This document shows positions 1 through 8,949 of a stretch of 64,000 nt of DNA, one piece after another; position 1 is the stretch's first letter; each line of letters begins with the position of its first letter. The notes beneath the pieces are model-generated. The model worked only from the letters and a program-made list of their open reading frames with translations. It ran no database searches and was not told the DNA's origin. The DNA is from Paludibacteraceae bacterium. GTDB taxonomy: Bacteria > Bacteroidota > Bacteroidia > Bacteroidales > Paludibacteraceae. Where the stretch lies: positions 62,001 through 126,000 of the forward strand of contig JAKSNY010000001.1 in NCBI GenBank assembly GCA_024399495.1, read 5' to 3'. Position numbers and translations under genes: made by a program.

Positions 1-1043
1 ATTGTAACTTTTACTCAACAGTAAAATTTGAACATCTAAATAATTATGTAGAGACTCTGTGTGGTGAGATAATTGAGCGTCAAAATTTTCTTTCCAATAA
101 AAATATCCGCACATTATATTTTGGCGGTGGCACTCCATCTCAATTGAGTGCCTTACAAATAAACATTATATATGATACCGTATCATCCGTTTACAATATG
201 GAGAATCTGGAGGAGTTCACCATTGAGTGTAACCCTGATGATATAAGTCCGGAATACATTGAATCTCTTCACACAACAAATGTCAATAGAATAAGCATTG
301 GAGTCCAAAGTCTTGATGATAATATTCTGCAATTCATTAACCGCCGGCACAATGCAGATGCAGCAAGAACAGGCGTAAGGAATCTTCTGACATCGGGTTA
401 TGAAAATATAAGTATTGATCTTATTTACGGCATTCCAGGACAAAGCTTTGAAAGTTGGAAACAAACTGTAGATGAGGCTGTTACCTTGGGTGTGAAACAT
501 ATATCCGCTTATAATCTCTCTTTTGAAGAGGGAACGGAAATGTACAAATATATAGATAAGGCACCCGATGAGGAGATTTGCATATCTATGTACAATTATC
601 TGTGTAAAACCCTTAAAGATTACGGATTTGAACATTATGAAATCTCAAATTTCGCTAAAGAGGGATATAGGTCAAAACATAACTCCGTATATTGGCAAGG
701 CGGTGAATACTTAGGAATCGGGGCTGGAGCACACTCATATAACGGTAAACAAAGATTTGAAAACGGCGGCTATAAAGTTCAAGGTGACGGAAATCTGCAT
801 TGGGATGTAAAAATAGAGACACTGACGGAACAGGATAAATACAACGAACTGATAATTACCGCATTACGCACAAAAGAAGGTGTCAATTCCAATAAGATTC
901 CCAATAAATACCTAAAACACTTCATAGAACAGTCAGAACCTTATCTGGAAAAAGGAGAATTGGTAAAAAACGGCAATTTTACGGCTATATCTGAAAAAGG
1001 TGTGTTAATAAGTGACTATATAATGAGAAACCTTATTTTATGA
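1..1043 (+). CDS. hemW: HemW-like radical SAM heme chaperone (5' truncated by window edge)
   Basis: HemW is a radical SAM protein of the HemN family thought to handle heme in the cytoplasm; it was long annotated as an oxygen-independent coproporphyrinogen III oxidase. The reading frame is open from base 3. The first visible residues, CNFYS, are the last cysteine and tail of the CxxxCxxC iron-sulfur motif, so only about 30 residues are missing. Family motifs follow: YFGGGTPS, ECNPDD, ISIGVQSLDD, DLIYGIPGQ and EHYEISNFAKEG, the last placing it with HemW rather than HemN. About 346 residues are visible. The stop overlaps the start of the VanZ-like gene by 4 bases (ATGA), implying translational coupling. 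The family is clear; whether it binds heme is inferred from the family. Confidence 0.9.
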   Translation, partial: CNFYSTVKFEHLNNYVETLCGEIIERQNFLSNKNIRTLYFGGGTPSQLSALQINIIYDTVSSVYNMENLEEFTIECNPDDISPEYIESLHTTNVNRISIGVQSLDDNILQFINRRHNADAARTGVRNLLTSGYENISIDLIYGIPGQSFESWKQTVDEAVTLGVKHISAYNLSFEEGTEMYKYIDKAPDEEICISMYNYLCKTLKDYGFEHYEISNFAKEGYRSKHNSVYWQGGEYLGIGAGAHSYNGKQRFENGGYKVQGDGNLHWDVKIETLTEQDKYNELIITALRTKEGVNSNKIPNKYLKHFIEQSEPYLEKGELVKNGNFTAISEKGVLISDYIMRNLIL

Positions 1044-1417
1044 AATACAAATATTCCATATTGATAGCGGCGGCCATTATCTATCTAAGTCTTATGAAAC
1101 CGCCAAAAATGGACTCTGACCTATTTAAAATTGAAAATATGGACAAGGTGATTCATGCCATTATGTACGCCACCCTTGCAATATCCATTTTTTTTGAAAA
1201 CAAAAAAGAAAATAAATTCCTTAAATATTTTATTATATTCATAATTTCCACTATCTTTGGAGGTGTAATGGAGATATTACAATCTTTTTTTCCGCCTCGA
1301 ACAGCCACATGGGGCGATTTATTGGCAGATGCAATAGGAGCAGCCTTACCTCTTGTCATCTTATTTATTCTATTTTATCATGACAGGAAAAAACGCAGTA
1401 AGGCAAATTGCCCTTAA
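1040..1417 (+). CDS. VanZ-like family membrane protein
   Basis: A small integral membrane protein of 125 residues with three or four predicted helices (about residues 5-20, 37-52, 62-80 and 95-113) and a basic C-terminal tail. The VanZ signature is visible: DKVIHAIMYATLA in the second helix and MEILQSFFPPRTATWGDLLAD around residues 78-98. VanZ proteins were first linked to teicoplanin resistance, but most bacterial homologues have no defined role. It overlaps hemW by 4 bases and the dprA start lies inside its 3' end, so the three genes are probably co-transcribed. Function cannot be inferred beyond the family. Confidence 0.78.
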   Translation: MKYKYSILIAAAIIYLSLMKPPKMDSDLFKIENMDKVIHAIMYATLAISIFFENKKENKFLKYFIIFIISTIFGGVMEILQSFFPPRTATWGDLLADAIGAALPLVILFILFYHDRKKRSKANCP

Positions 1418-2489
1418 TTCAATCACCGGTTTGTCTAACGTAAAAATTGAGAGACTTCTTAATGTGGTTGAAACCGAAGAGAATATTTTTAAACTATCAA
1501 ATATTGATTTAAAAAAAATTCTTTTTGTAACAGATGACGAAGCTCAAAGTATAGTTTCACAGTTTAGAACTTCCCTTGAATCTGCTGAAGATGAACTTGA
1601 GTATGTATTAAAAAACAATATCTCAGTACTATATTTCAAAGATGATGATTATCCGTCGTCTCTTCTTGAGTGTAATGATTTCCCTATTCTGTTATATGTT
1701 AAGGGTAATATTGATTTCAACTCTAAAAAATTTATCTCTATAGTTGGCACCAGACGTGCAACTGAACGAGGCAAAAGACTATGCACAAAATTTGTATCTG
1801 ATTTGGCAGAAACTGAAAATAATATAGTTTTTGTAAGTGGTCTTGCTTTTGGAATAGATGTTACCGCTCATAAAAGCGCATTAAATAACAATATACCTAC
1901 AGTAGGAGTTATAGCGGGTGGGCTTAATAAATTTTACCCTAAAGAACACAAATATATTGCAGATAAAATGATTGAAAATGGTGGAGCAGTAGTGACCGAA
2001 TCTAATAGAGACGTGGAACCGCTTGCACCTTATTTTGTGCAAAGAAACAGAATTATAGCTGGTTTAAGTCTTGCCACCATTGTGGTGGAAAGTGCAATTA
2101 AAGGTGGCTCTCTACTAACCGCAAAATATGCAAATTCTTATAACAGAGATGTTTTTGCTTTTCCAGGAGGTGTAGGTGAACGCCTGTCTGAAGGTTGTAA
2201 TAACATTATCAAGTATAATAAGGCAGGTATGATAGAAAATGCTGATGATTTCAGATACTTTATGGGTTGGGTTATCAATGGTATGGGAAAAAATATTGCA
2301 ATGGAATATCTTGATTTATCTGAAGAAGAAAGGAAAATATACGGAATTATAGAACATAATAAAACTATACATATTGATACACTGACACTTACATTGGGGA
2401 ATATAAAAAATTTACAGGAAACGCTTTTAAAAATGGAATTAAAAGGAATTATAGAATCACATCCTGGTAATTTTTACTCACTTTTATAA
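1380..2489 (+). CDS. dprA: DNA processing protein DprA
   Basis: DprA loads RecA on incoming single-stranded DNA during natural transformation and occurs widely in species not known to be competent. The ATG at 1380 is preferred over an in-frame start at 1353, because the extra nine residues are hydrophobic, lie inside the VanZ-like gene and do not resemble the family. The resulting 369-residue protein has an N-terminal helix-hairpin-helix-like part (about 1-60), the Rossmann-like DprA core (about 120-320, with SIVGTRRATERGKR, VFVSGLAFGIDVTAH, AGGLNKFYPKEH and QRNRIIAGLS) and a C-terminal winged helix ending in ESHPGNFYSLL. Length and order are normal. It is the last gene of the hemW operon. 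Confidence 0.93.
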   Translation: MTGKNAVRQIALNSITGLSNVKIERLLNVVETEENIFKLSNIDLKKILFVTDDEAQSIVSQFRTSLESAEDELEYVLKNNISVLYFKDDDYPSSLLECNDFPILLYVKGNIDFNSKKFISIVGTRRATERGKRLCTKFVSDLAETENNIVFVSGLAFGIDVTAHKSALNNNIPTVGVIAGGLNKFYPKEHKYIADKMIENGGAVVTESNRDVEPLAPYFVQRNRIIAGLSLATIVVESAIKGGSLLTAKYANSYNRDVFAFPGGVGERLSEGCNNIIKYNKAGMIENADDFRYFMGWVINGMGKNIAMEYLDLSEEERKIYGIIEHNKTIHIDTLTLTLGNIKNLQETLLKMELKGIIESHPGNFYSLL

Positions 2490-2862
2490 ATTTTGTTTAT
2501 AACTTTGTTAATAAACTGTCAATAAACTAACAATAATTAAATTTTGAAAATACAATTTTAAGTTTGATATAAAATATATTAAATATACAAAAAAATTCAC
2601 GCTTTATTTTTTATTTTTAATCAACAGTTTTTATAAACAAATGAACTATGGATTTTTAAAAAAAGTTTTGTACATTTGTAGAAAATATGGATTGTTAATA
2701 ATAATAATAAGTGATTGAATTAAAAGTACTAACACTGTTAATAAAATGTTAACAACAGTTAATAATACATATTTTTTATAATAACAATGAATTTCTTATA
2801 ATTTTTTTTAACACAATTAACATCAATATTATAATCATTCAATTTTTAAAAGAAAAAATAAA
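2490..2862. other. A+T-rich intergenic region upstream of nadA
   Basis: No gene is visible in these 373 bases. The stretch is extremely A+T-rich, with many GTTAATA/TCAATAA-type words and poly-T runs. Two Bacteroidota -7-like boxes face nadA: TAACTTTG at 2500-2507 and TACATTTG at 2671-2678. Neither has a convincing -33 element, so nadA may have a leader of about 180 bases. I see no convincing riboswitch, stable hairpin or cluster of DnaA boxes. Confidence 0.5.
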
Positions 2863-3792
2863 ATGAATAATAATAACTTAAAAAAAGAGATTTTAAGATT
2901 AAAAAAAGAGAATAATGCCTGTATAATGGCACATTATTATCAAGAAGATGATATACAAGATGTTGCAGATTTTATTGGTGATAGTCTTGCTCTTGCAAAA
3001 ATAGCTACAACTGTAAAAGAGGATATTATAATTGTGTGTGGTGTTAATTTTATGGGTGAGACAGCAAAAATTCTTTCTCCTGATAAAAAGGTTATAATGC
3101 CAGATATAAATGCAGGTTGTTCTCTTGCCGACAGTTGCAGTGCAGAAGATTTGGAAGTGTTTATAAAAAATCATCCAGGATATAAGGTAATATCATACGT
3201 AAACACATCTGCTAAGGTTAAAGCACTTACAGATATAGTAGTTACATCATCAAATGCAAAAAAAATAGTGGATTCCTTGCCAAAAGAAGAAAAAATAATA
3301 TTTGGACCCGATAAAAACTTAGGTGGTTATATAAATAAGATAACAGGAAGAGATATGTTATTGTGGGATGGAGGATGCCATGTTCATCAGCGTTTTTCAT
3401 ACAGTAAGATAGTGGAACTTAAAAAACAATATCCTAATGCAGAAATATTGGTTCATCCGGAGTGTCCTTCAGAAATAGTGGATATAGCAGATTTTGCAGG
3501 CAGTACGCTTGCAATTCTTAATTATGCAGGAGAAAGTAAAGCTAATATATTCATAATAGTTACAGAATGTGGCATATTACATCAGCTACAAATAAAATAT
3601 CCTGATAAAAGATTTATAGCGGCACCTGTAGAAGAAGATAAGATAAAATGTAACAAGTGCGATTATATGCGTATGTGCACACTGGAAAAACTTTATGATT
3701 GTCTAAAAAATAAAACACCTGAAATAGTGATAGAGGAAAAATTAAGAATAAAGGCATTAAAACCAATAAGGGCTATGCTTGAGCTTAGTTAG
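2863..3792 (+). CDS. nadA: Quinolinate synthase A
   Basis: NadA condenses iminoaspartate with dihydroxyacetone phosphate to quinolinate in de novo NAD synthesis, using a [4Fe-4S] cluster. The 309-residue protein shows the expected blocks: MAHYYQEDDIQDVADFIGDS near the start, NFMGETAKIL, NAGCSLADSC, WDGGCHVH, VHPECPSEIVD and CNKCDYMRMC. By position the likely cluster ligands are Cys86, Cys172 and Cys266. Length is normal for the family. It stands alone: nadB and nadC, often linked, are not in the window. Its codons are strongly A/T-ending, more so than in the genes before and after. The stop overlaps that of the convergent barrel gene by 4 bases. Confidence 0.95.
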   Translation: MNNNNLKKEILRLKKENNACIMAHYYQEDDIQDVADFIGDSLALAKIATTVKEDIIIVCGVNFMGETAKILSPDKKVIMPDINAGCSLADSCSAEDLEVFIKNHPGYKVISYVNTSAKVKALTDIVVTSSNAKKIVDSLPKEEKIIFGPDKNLGGYINKITGRDMLLWDGGCHVHQRFSYSKIVELKKQYPNAEILVHPECPSEIVDIADFAGSTLAILNYAGESKANIFIIVTECGILHQLQIKYPDKRFIAAPVEEDKIKCNKCDYMRMCTLEKLYDCLKNKTPEIVIEEKLRIKALKPIRAMLELS

Positions 3793-5771
3793 AATTTATA
3801 GTTTAAGGTAAATTTAATTTCTGTTTTGCGGGGACCTGCTATCTGCTCGTTCCCGCTTCCTATTTCCTGTCTGTCCACATAATAGGTATGATTTATTTTA
3901 GTGGATATACTCATGTTTTTTATAGGATTTATTTTAAAAAGGAGATAAAATCTGCACCCAATGCCATAATATTGAATAGAAGAGAAGTTAAAAGGATTGC
4001 TTGGTTCATAATTATATATTCTATTATCGTATTGTGGAATATCAAAAAAAGATGCACCTATATTAAAACCAAAAATCCTGTTTTTCATTTGCCAACCGCT
4101 ACCTGCACTCAGTAGAAAACCGTATGATGTGTGTTTATTATTATTTAATGAATCTAATGTATATACTGATGAGGCAAGTGTGGCTCTGAAATTTATCTGT
4201 TCCTTAAAGGTAACATTGTAGTTCATAATAATATTATGCTTATAATAAAGCCCCGTCTTTTTTATTTTATCATCTCCAGTAAGATTAGTCTCTTTGCTTA
4301 ATACATTATATTTTATATACCCGATGTTATTGCCCGATGGGGAATATGTTGCCTTAAAGTTAAAATTAAAGCCTGCAGAAGGTTTTTTTATTGTTGATTT
4401 TATAAAATCTATACTGAACACATCAGCAGAAAAAAGCCATTTCCAGTTTCTGAAAGGCAAAAACTCCAATGTAAGCATAATGCCGGTCTCATCTTTTAGA
4501 GAATTACGACTATAGGCGTTTCCATATTTAGTATAGAAATCCTTACCATAATAGCGTAATAAAAGAGACATTGACAAAATATCGCTGCATTGGGCGCTGA
4601 CTGAATGAATTGTTGCAAAACGCATGTTTTTATCTAATGCAAATTCCCCTGTAAAATTAAAACGCTTTATTCTGAGCCTGTAATCCAACCCTATATTAAA
4701 CATTTTATCTGCAAAATCATAATATCCGGAAAACCCTATCTTTACATGTCTGCCGCTAAAGCTAAGGTTGCCGCCTAAAAGATAAGATGTGGTGGAATAA
4801 CTCTTTTCAAAATCAGATATGGTTCTATGATAACCCTCATTTTTATTGTATTGAGTATGAGAGGTAAATAGGCTCAAATTGACTGTTTTGCCTCCAAATT
4901 GCATAGCAGCACCTCTGAAATATCCGGTTTCTGATTTACTGTACGATGGTTTTATATTATCGGAAATAACAATTCCATTGTTTATAGAGGCGGAATTGAA
5001 CAACTTGTTTGATTTAAATACCAGCCCTTGTCCGAATGAAAGCCTGTAATCTCCTAATATTATTCCTTTAAGATATTCGCTTATATTAAGAAAAGCCAAA
5101 TGTGCACTATAAAAATCAAAACCTTTGTTATATTTAAAATCAAAAGGCTCCCCTTCTGATTTAGCACCTAAAAAACCAACACTGAAATCTTTATGTTTAA
5201 AAGAGTACCTAACATTTAAGGAATATGGGTGTCCAAGGTACTTTCCTTTATTATAGCCTTCTTTTTTTTGTAATGTTCCGCCAGACTGCACGCTAAGATT
5301 TGACTTACCGTATTTTTTTACATTCTTGAAAGAAAGATAATGCTTTTTTACAGCAGGCTCCACTTTAAAAAAAGGAAGGCAAAGCCGTACAGTCTCCTTA
5401 TCAAACCCATCTATAAGACAGAGTTCATAAATGGTTTTAAATTGTCCGTAGTCAAATATATATTCTAATAGATTTTCTACTTGTGAAAAACTTAAAAAAG
5501 GCAAATCCTCAAGTTCCTCTCTTGTGGCAGTGTTAATATTTATAGGGTTTGCGACAATTTCAGAAAGGCGTATTTTCATATCCTCCACTTCAGAGGTTAT
5601 ATCACTCATAAAATCAACACTGGAGTCATAATTGTCAAACTCAATATCCGTAGTGAGGTCAAAATTTTCCTGTGCGTTAGCATTAATACATATAAGCAAA
5701 ACCGGGCAAAAGGTTAATATCTTAATAAGTATGCTTTTCACTTTTATGTTTATTTTCAGATAATTGGACAC
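3789..5771 (-). CDS. Helix-hairpin-helix outer-membrane beta-barrel protein
   Basis: A secreted protein of up to 660 residues. A signal peptide ends near NANAQ. About residues 75-140 form two helix-hairpin-helix units (ININTATREELEDLPFLS and a following IYELCLIDGFD segment), as in ComEA/PulK-type domains. The rest is rich in alternating aromatic strands and ends in FTLNYKF, with a terminal Phe as in outer-membrane barrels. Such HHH-plus-barrel proteins recur in Bacteroidota without known function; the HHH part would face the periplasm and might touch DNA or another repeat partner. The long start is GTG and overlaps the upstream barrel gene by 50 bases; a second in-frame GTG at 5741 gives a tidier signal peptide and is about as likely. 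Confidence 0.72.
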   Translation of the reverse strand: MSNYLKINIKVKSILIKILTFCPVLLICINANAQENFDLTTDIEFDNYDSSVDFMSDITSEVEDMKIRLSEIVANPININTATREELEDLPFLSFSQVENLLEYIFDYGQFKTIYELCLIDGFDKETVRLCLPFFKVEPAVKKHYLSFKNVKKYGKSNLSVQSGGTLQKKEGYNKGKYLGHPYSLNVRYSFKHKDFSVGFLGAKSEGEPFDFKYNKGFDFYSAHLAFLNISEYLKGIILGDYRLSFGQGLVFKSNKLFNSASINNGIVISDNIKPSYSKSETGYFRGAAMQFGGKTVNLSLFTSHTQYNKNEGYHRTISDFEKSYSTTSYLLGGNLSFSGRHVKIGFSGYYDFADKMFNIGLDYRLRIKRFNFTGEFALDKNMRFATIHSVSAQCSDILSMSLLLRYYGKDFYTKYGNAYSRNSLKDETGIMLTLEFLPFRNWKWLFSADVFSIDFIKSTIKKPSAGFNFNFKATYSPSGNNIGYIKYNVLSKETNLTGDDKIKKTGLYYKHNIIMNYNVTFKEQINFRATLASSVYTLDSLNNNKHTSYGFLLSAGSGWQMKNRIFGFNIGASFFDIPQYDNRIYNYEPSNPFNFSSIQYYGIGCRFYLLFKINPIKNMSISTKINHTYYVDRQEIGSGNEQIAGPRKTEIKFTLNYKF

Positions 5772-6546
5772 CTATTCCAACCTGGCAGCCCCAACTTACC
5801 CTTACGTTGTATTTTACGGTTGCGTCAAGAATGAACTTTTTTAATCTCAATCCAAACCCGAAGTTTGCAGAGGCAGAGGTTTGGTACGATATCCCACATT
5901 TTAATATAAACTGCCTGATAGGTCTATATTCAAAATCAAGGCGTATAAGAAAAGGATTTGTAAGGTCTTTGGCACCCTCGACAGCAAGAATTATATTTTG
6001 GGTAAAGCAGTAGGAGAACCCTAAATAAAAAATAGTCGGAAGCCTATATTTAATACCATTGGCTCTGATGAAGGAGAAACTTGTATTTTCAACTAAAAAG
6101 CCTAATACTAATTTTTTTGTAGGAAATGCAAGCAGGCTGACATTCAATCCTCCTGTTGCTTTAAAACGGGTACCGCCACTGAATTTGAATCCACTAAAAA
6201 ACCCCTCTAGGCCTATGGCTATATAAGGTCTGAAATAATGAGAGAACCCTAACGCCCCTCTTATTCTGTAGTATTCAGAATATCCATAAAAAGAAGTGCT
6301 TAATGATGTGGTTATCTGTTTTGCAGGATAAACTATTTTAAGTCTGGCAAGTCCAACTTGAGGAAGAAAAAAGTTATTAGTATAGGTGGTTCCCATACTG
6401 AAGTGTTCTGTAAGAGAGTTTACCGCATCTGAGCTGTTATATGGTGTGTCAATATGCGGTACGCTTACCGTAGTAAACTCTGTTTGTGCAAAAACAGTTA
6501 CAGAAAACAGAAATAGTAGAGCTATGCAGCCTAATTTGTTTTTCAT
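5722..6546 (-). CDS. Predicted outer-membrane beta-barrel protein
   Basis: A 274-residue protein with a clear signal peptide (cleavage after VTVFAQ) followed by repeated amphipathic strands with aromatic and glycine residues, such as GLEGFFSGFKFSGG and NFGFGLRLKKFILDATVKY. The pattern resembles PorV/PorQ- or FadL-like barrels of Bacteroidota, but I cannot assign a family. It is the first gene of a two-gene unit with the helix-hairpin-helix barrel protein, the coding regions overlapping, so the two probably act together at the outer membrane. The start codon ATG follows an A-rich leader, and there is a divergent promoter region towards the DUF4294 gene. Confidence 0.6.
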   Translation of the reverse strand: MKNKLGCIALLFLFSVTVFAQTEFTTVSVPHIDTPYNSSDAVNSLTEHFSMGTTYTNNFFLPQVGLARLKIVYPAKQITTSLSTSFYGYSEYYRIRGALGFSHYFRPYIAIGLEGFFSGFKFSGGTRFKATGGLNVSLLAFPTKKLVLGFLVENTSFSFIRANGIKYRLPTIFYLGFSYCFTQNIILAVEGAKDLTNPFLIRLDFEYRPIRQFILKCGISYQTSASANFGFGLRLKKFILDATVKYNVRVSWGCQVGIGVQLSENKHKSEKHTY

Positions 6547-6647
6547 CTTTTGCTTATAAAAGCATCAGAGAAGATGAAAACAAAGCGTAAAAAACGGAGA
6601 AATAAAAATTTTATTTAAATTTTAGGCAAAGTTAAGAATAATAAAAT

Positions 6648-6655
6648 TAAATTTG
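6648..6655 (+). promoter_or_regulatory. Bacteroidota -7 box before the DUF4294 gene
   Basis: TAAATTTG matches the TAnnTTTG consensus. It ends 8 bases before the ATG, so the transcript would be leaderless or nearly so. No good -33 element is visible. Confidence 0.45.
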
Positions 6656-6663
6656 CAAAATAT

Positions 6664-7269
6664 ATGAGAAAAAGATTAACTATCATATTATTTATTACCA
6701 TGGCGGCATTATCATCAAGTAATGCGTCTGTTCCTTTTTTCAGCGAGAAACTTAACGGGTATATAGTGGGTGTAGCCCTGTACAAGGGAGATACCATACC
6801 TGCTGTACAGTTAAAAGAGGTGCCTGTGTATCCTAAACTTAAAACAAAAAAACAAGAGAAATTTTATTGGAAAACAGTGCGTGATATAAAAAAGGTTTAT
6901 CCGTATGTAAAAATAGTGGCACAAGAATACAATATGGTAAACGCCAAATTTGATACTATACAAGATGAGAAATTACGTAAGAAGTTTACAAAAAAATATG
7001 AGAAGCAGCTGCTAAAAAAATATGAGCCTACAATGCGGGATTTCACTTTATCACAAGGCAAGATGATGATAAAGCTTATAGACCGTGAAATGGGTAAAAC
7101 AAGTTATGCCATCATAAAAGAGATAAGAGGCGGATTTGTGGCTTGGTGGTGGCAGGTTTTTGCAAAAATGTTAGGGGCGGACCTCAAGGATGATTTTAAT
7201 CTGGCAAAAAGCGAAAAGGATAAGATTATAGAAAGAGTGATAGCCTTATATGAGGCGGGGTTACTATAG
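6664..7269 (+). CDS. DUF4294 domain protein
   Basis: A 201-residue exported protein. An N-terminal hydrophobic segment (residues 5-22) is a likely signal peptide. The rest matches the Bacteroidota-restricted DUF4294 family as I recognise it: DTIPAVQLKEVPVYP, a lysine-rich helical stretch around VRDIKKVYPYVKIV, LSQGKMMIKLIDREMG and the tryptophan cluster FVAWWWQVFAKMLGADLKDDF. The function is unknown. A -7 box sits 8 bases before the start codon, so translation may begin at or very near the transcript end. It is probably co-transcribed with the next two genes. Confidence 0.75.
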   Translation: MRKRLTIILFITMAALSSSNASVPFFSEKLNGYIVGVALYKGDTIPAVQLKEVPVYPKLKTKKQEKFYWKTVRDIKKVYPYVKIVAQEYNMVNAKFDTIQDEKLRKKFTKKYEKQLLKKYEPTMRDFTLSQGKMMIKLIDREMGKTSYAIIKEIRGGFVAWWWQVFAKMLGADLKDDFNLAKSEKDKIIERVIALYEAGLL

Positions 7270-7313
7270 ATGTATGATGTATAATGTATGATGTATGAGA
7301 TAAAATAAATAAA

Positions 7314-7733
7314 ATGAGAACAATAGTTTTGCTTATAGTATTTGTATGTTTGGGTGGGTTGATATTACTACTTAAGAAATATACAGGAAAAAATGCCCGT
7401 AAAAACAGTGAGGATAGTATGCCACAAAAAGAACCGGCAAAGTCAGAATCAGCAGATGGAGAGTGTTGCGGTGCACATGAGATATGTGAGAAAACGGGTA
7501 AATACAATCCGCAGTTCAAGCCGGACTATTATGATGACGAGGAACTTGATGCCTATAAAGGCGTTTCACCCGATGATTATTCAGAAGAGGCGGTTGCAGA
7601 ATTTGATGAGGTGCTGATGACAATGAATGAAGAGGATGTGGCAGGGTGGTTAAGGAGTTTGCAGTTAAGAGGAATAGAATTACCTTATTCAGTAAGAGAC
7701 AAGGCGATAATGATATTAAATCAGAATACCTGA
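7314..7733 (+). CDS. Small membrane-anchored protein with a CCGAHE motif
   Basis: 139 residues: one N-terminal membrane helix (about 4-21), a charged linker, the motif GECCGAHEICEK (about 49-60), an acidic stretch with YYDDEELDAYKG, and a helical C-terminal part containing VAGWLRSLQLRGIELPYSVRD. I recognise this arrangement from uncharacterised Bacteroidales proteins but know no function. The paired cysteines with a nearby His and another Cys could bind a metal; this is inference. The stop codon is 2 bases before the methyltransferase start, suggesting coupling. The 44 bases before its ATG hold an imperfect tandem repeat of TGTATGA-like words. Confidence 0.55.
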   Translation: MRTIVLLIVFVCLGGLILLLKKYTGKNARKNSEDSMPQKEPAKSESADGECCGAHEICEKTGKYNPQFKPDYYDDEELDAYKGVSPDDYSEEAVAEFDEVLMTMNEEDVAGWLRSLQLRGIELPYSVRDKAIMILNQNT

Positions 7734-7735
7734 TT

Positions 7736-8899
7736 ATGGAGTATGTAGTAAAGACATTTGCCGGGCTTGAGGATGTTTTGGCAAAAGAGTTAACAGATTT
7801 AGGTGCCGTTAAGGTGGAAAAAGGTAGGAGGGCTGTATCCTTTTCCGGAGATAAAAGAATGCTTTACAAGGCAAATCTTTCTCTGCGTACAGCGTTAAGA
7901 ATATTAATGCCCATAGCCGTTTTTTCCATAAAGAGTGTTGATGACGTATATGAGGGTGTAAAAAAAATAGAGTGGGAAAAATATCTTTCGTTAAAGCAAA
8001 CTTTTTTAGTGGAGCAGACCGTATATTCAGACCTCATATCAAATTCAAGATTTGCCACATATAGGGCTAAAGACGGCATTGCAGATTATTTTATGGAGAA
8101 ATATGGGAAACGCCCCAATGTATCCGTTTCAAATCCGTCTGTTTTTGTAAATCTGCATATAGCGGGCGATAAATGCACAATCAGTCTTGACAGCAGTGGC
8201 GAGCCACTCTACAAAAGGGGTTACAGAGTTGCCCAAACTACAGCTCCTATAAATGAGGTTTTAGCGGCAGGTATGATTCTTTTAAGTGGTTGGCATGGAG
8301 AATCAAATTTTATGGACCCGATGTGTGGCAGTGGCACCATAGCCATAGAGGCGGCATTGATTGCCTTAAATATTGCACCAGGAATATTTAGAAAACATTT
8401 TGCTTTTGAGGATTGGGCTGATTTTGACCCAGATCTTCTTGACGAGCTTTACAACGATGATTCGGCTGAACGGGAATTTAAATACAGGATATATGCGTCT
8501 GATATAAATAACGGAGCGGTTGCAGTGGCAAAAAGCAATATAGCCGCCGCATCCGTGGGCAAATATATAGATGTTACCCGATGCAATTTCTTTGATTTGA
8601 CTCCGCCACCGTCCCCATTGTGTATAATCACTAACCCACCATACGGAGAACGATTGAACAATGGCGATATAGAGGCTCTGTACGGAGAAATAGGAACTAC
8701 ACTTAAACACAAATATGCTTCCACATTGTGCCACATTATATCAAGCAATATGGCAGGTTTTAATAAGATTGGTCTGAAACCGTCAAGAAAAGTAAAACTT
8801 TTTAACGGAGAGATAGACTGTGAATTCAGATCTTTTAACATTTTCGGCGGAAAATTAAATGATTTTAAGAAAAATCAACAAAAAACACAAAAAAATTAA
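7736..8899 (+). CDS. THUMP-domain 23S rRNA methyltransferase (RlmL N-half-like)
   Basis: A class I SAM-dependent methyltransferase of 387 residues. The N-terminal 150 residues are a ferredoxin-like/THUMP RNA-binding region starting MEYVVKTFAGLEDVLAKEL. The catalytic part has motif I MDPMCGSGTIAIEAAL (about residue 183) and motif IV NPPYGER (about 300), which indicate guanine or adenine N-methylation. It corresponds to the N-terminal half of E. coli RlmL (m2G2445); the RlmK half is absent, as is usual in Bacteroidota. The ATG at 7736 is chosen because the conserved family begins there; a longer frame from 7646 lies inside the preceding gene. The last 15 residues are Lys/Gln/Asn-rich. Confidence 0.87.
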   Translation: MEYVVKTFAGLEDVLAKELTDLGAVKVEKGRRAVSFSGDKRMLYKANLSLRTALRILMPIAVFSIKSVDDVYEGVKKIEWEKYLSLKQTFLVEQTVYSDLISNSRFATYRAKDGIADYFMEKYGKRPNVSVSNPSVFVNLHIAGDKCTISLDSSGEPLYKRGYRVAQTTAPINEVLAAGMILLSGWHGESNFMDPMCGSGTIAIEAALIALNIAPGIFRKHFAFEDWADFDPDLLDELYNDDSAEREFKYRIYASDINNGAVAVAKSNIAAASVGKYIDVTRCNFFDLTPPPSPLCIITNPPYGERLNNGDIEALYGEIGTTLKHKYASTLCHIISSNMAGFNKIGLKPSRKVKLFNGEIDCEFRSFNIFGGKLNDFKKNQQKTQKN

Positions 8900-8919
8900 C
8901 AATTAATGTTAAAAATTCT

Positions 8920-8927
8920 TAAATTTG
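8920..8927 (+). promoter_or_regulatory. Bacteroidota -7 box before the histidine kinase
   Basis: TAAATTTG lies 22 bases before the GTG start of the kinase gene and is the likely promoter of the kinase, regulator and PorE-like unit. No clear -33 element is visible. Confidence 0.42.
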
Positions 8928-8949
8928 CAGTCTAATTTCAGACTGAAGA

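Noticed and set aside
2490-2862. Replication origin
   Set aside because: Very A+T-rich with repeated GTTAATA words, but no clear DnaA boxes and no dnaA or other replication genes beside it.
7646-7735. Longer N-terminus of the rRNA methyltransferase
   Set aside because: It lies inside the preceding gene and the residues do not fit the family; the ATG at 7736 follows the previous stop directly.
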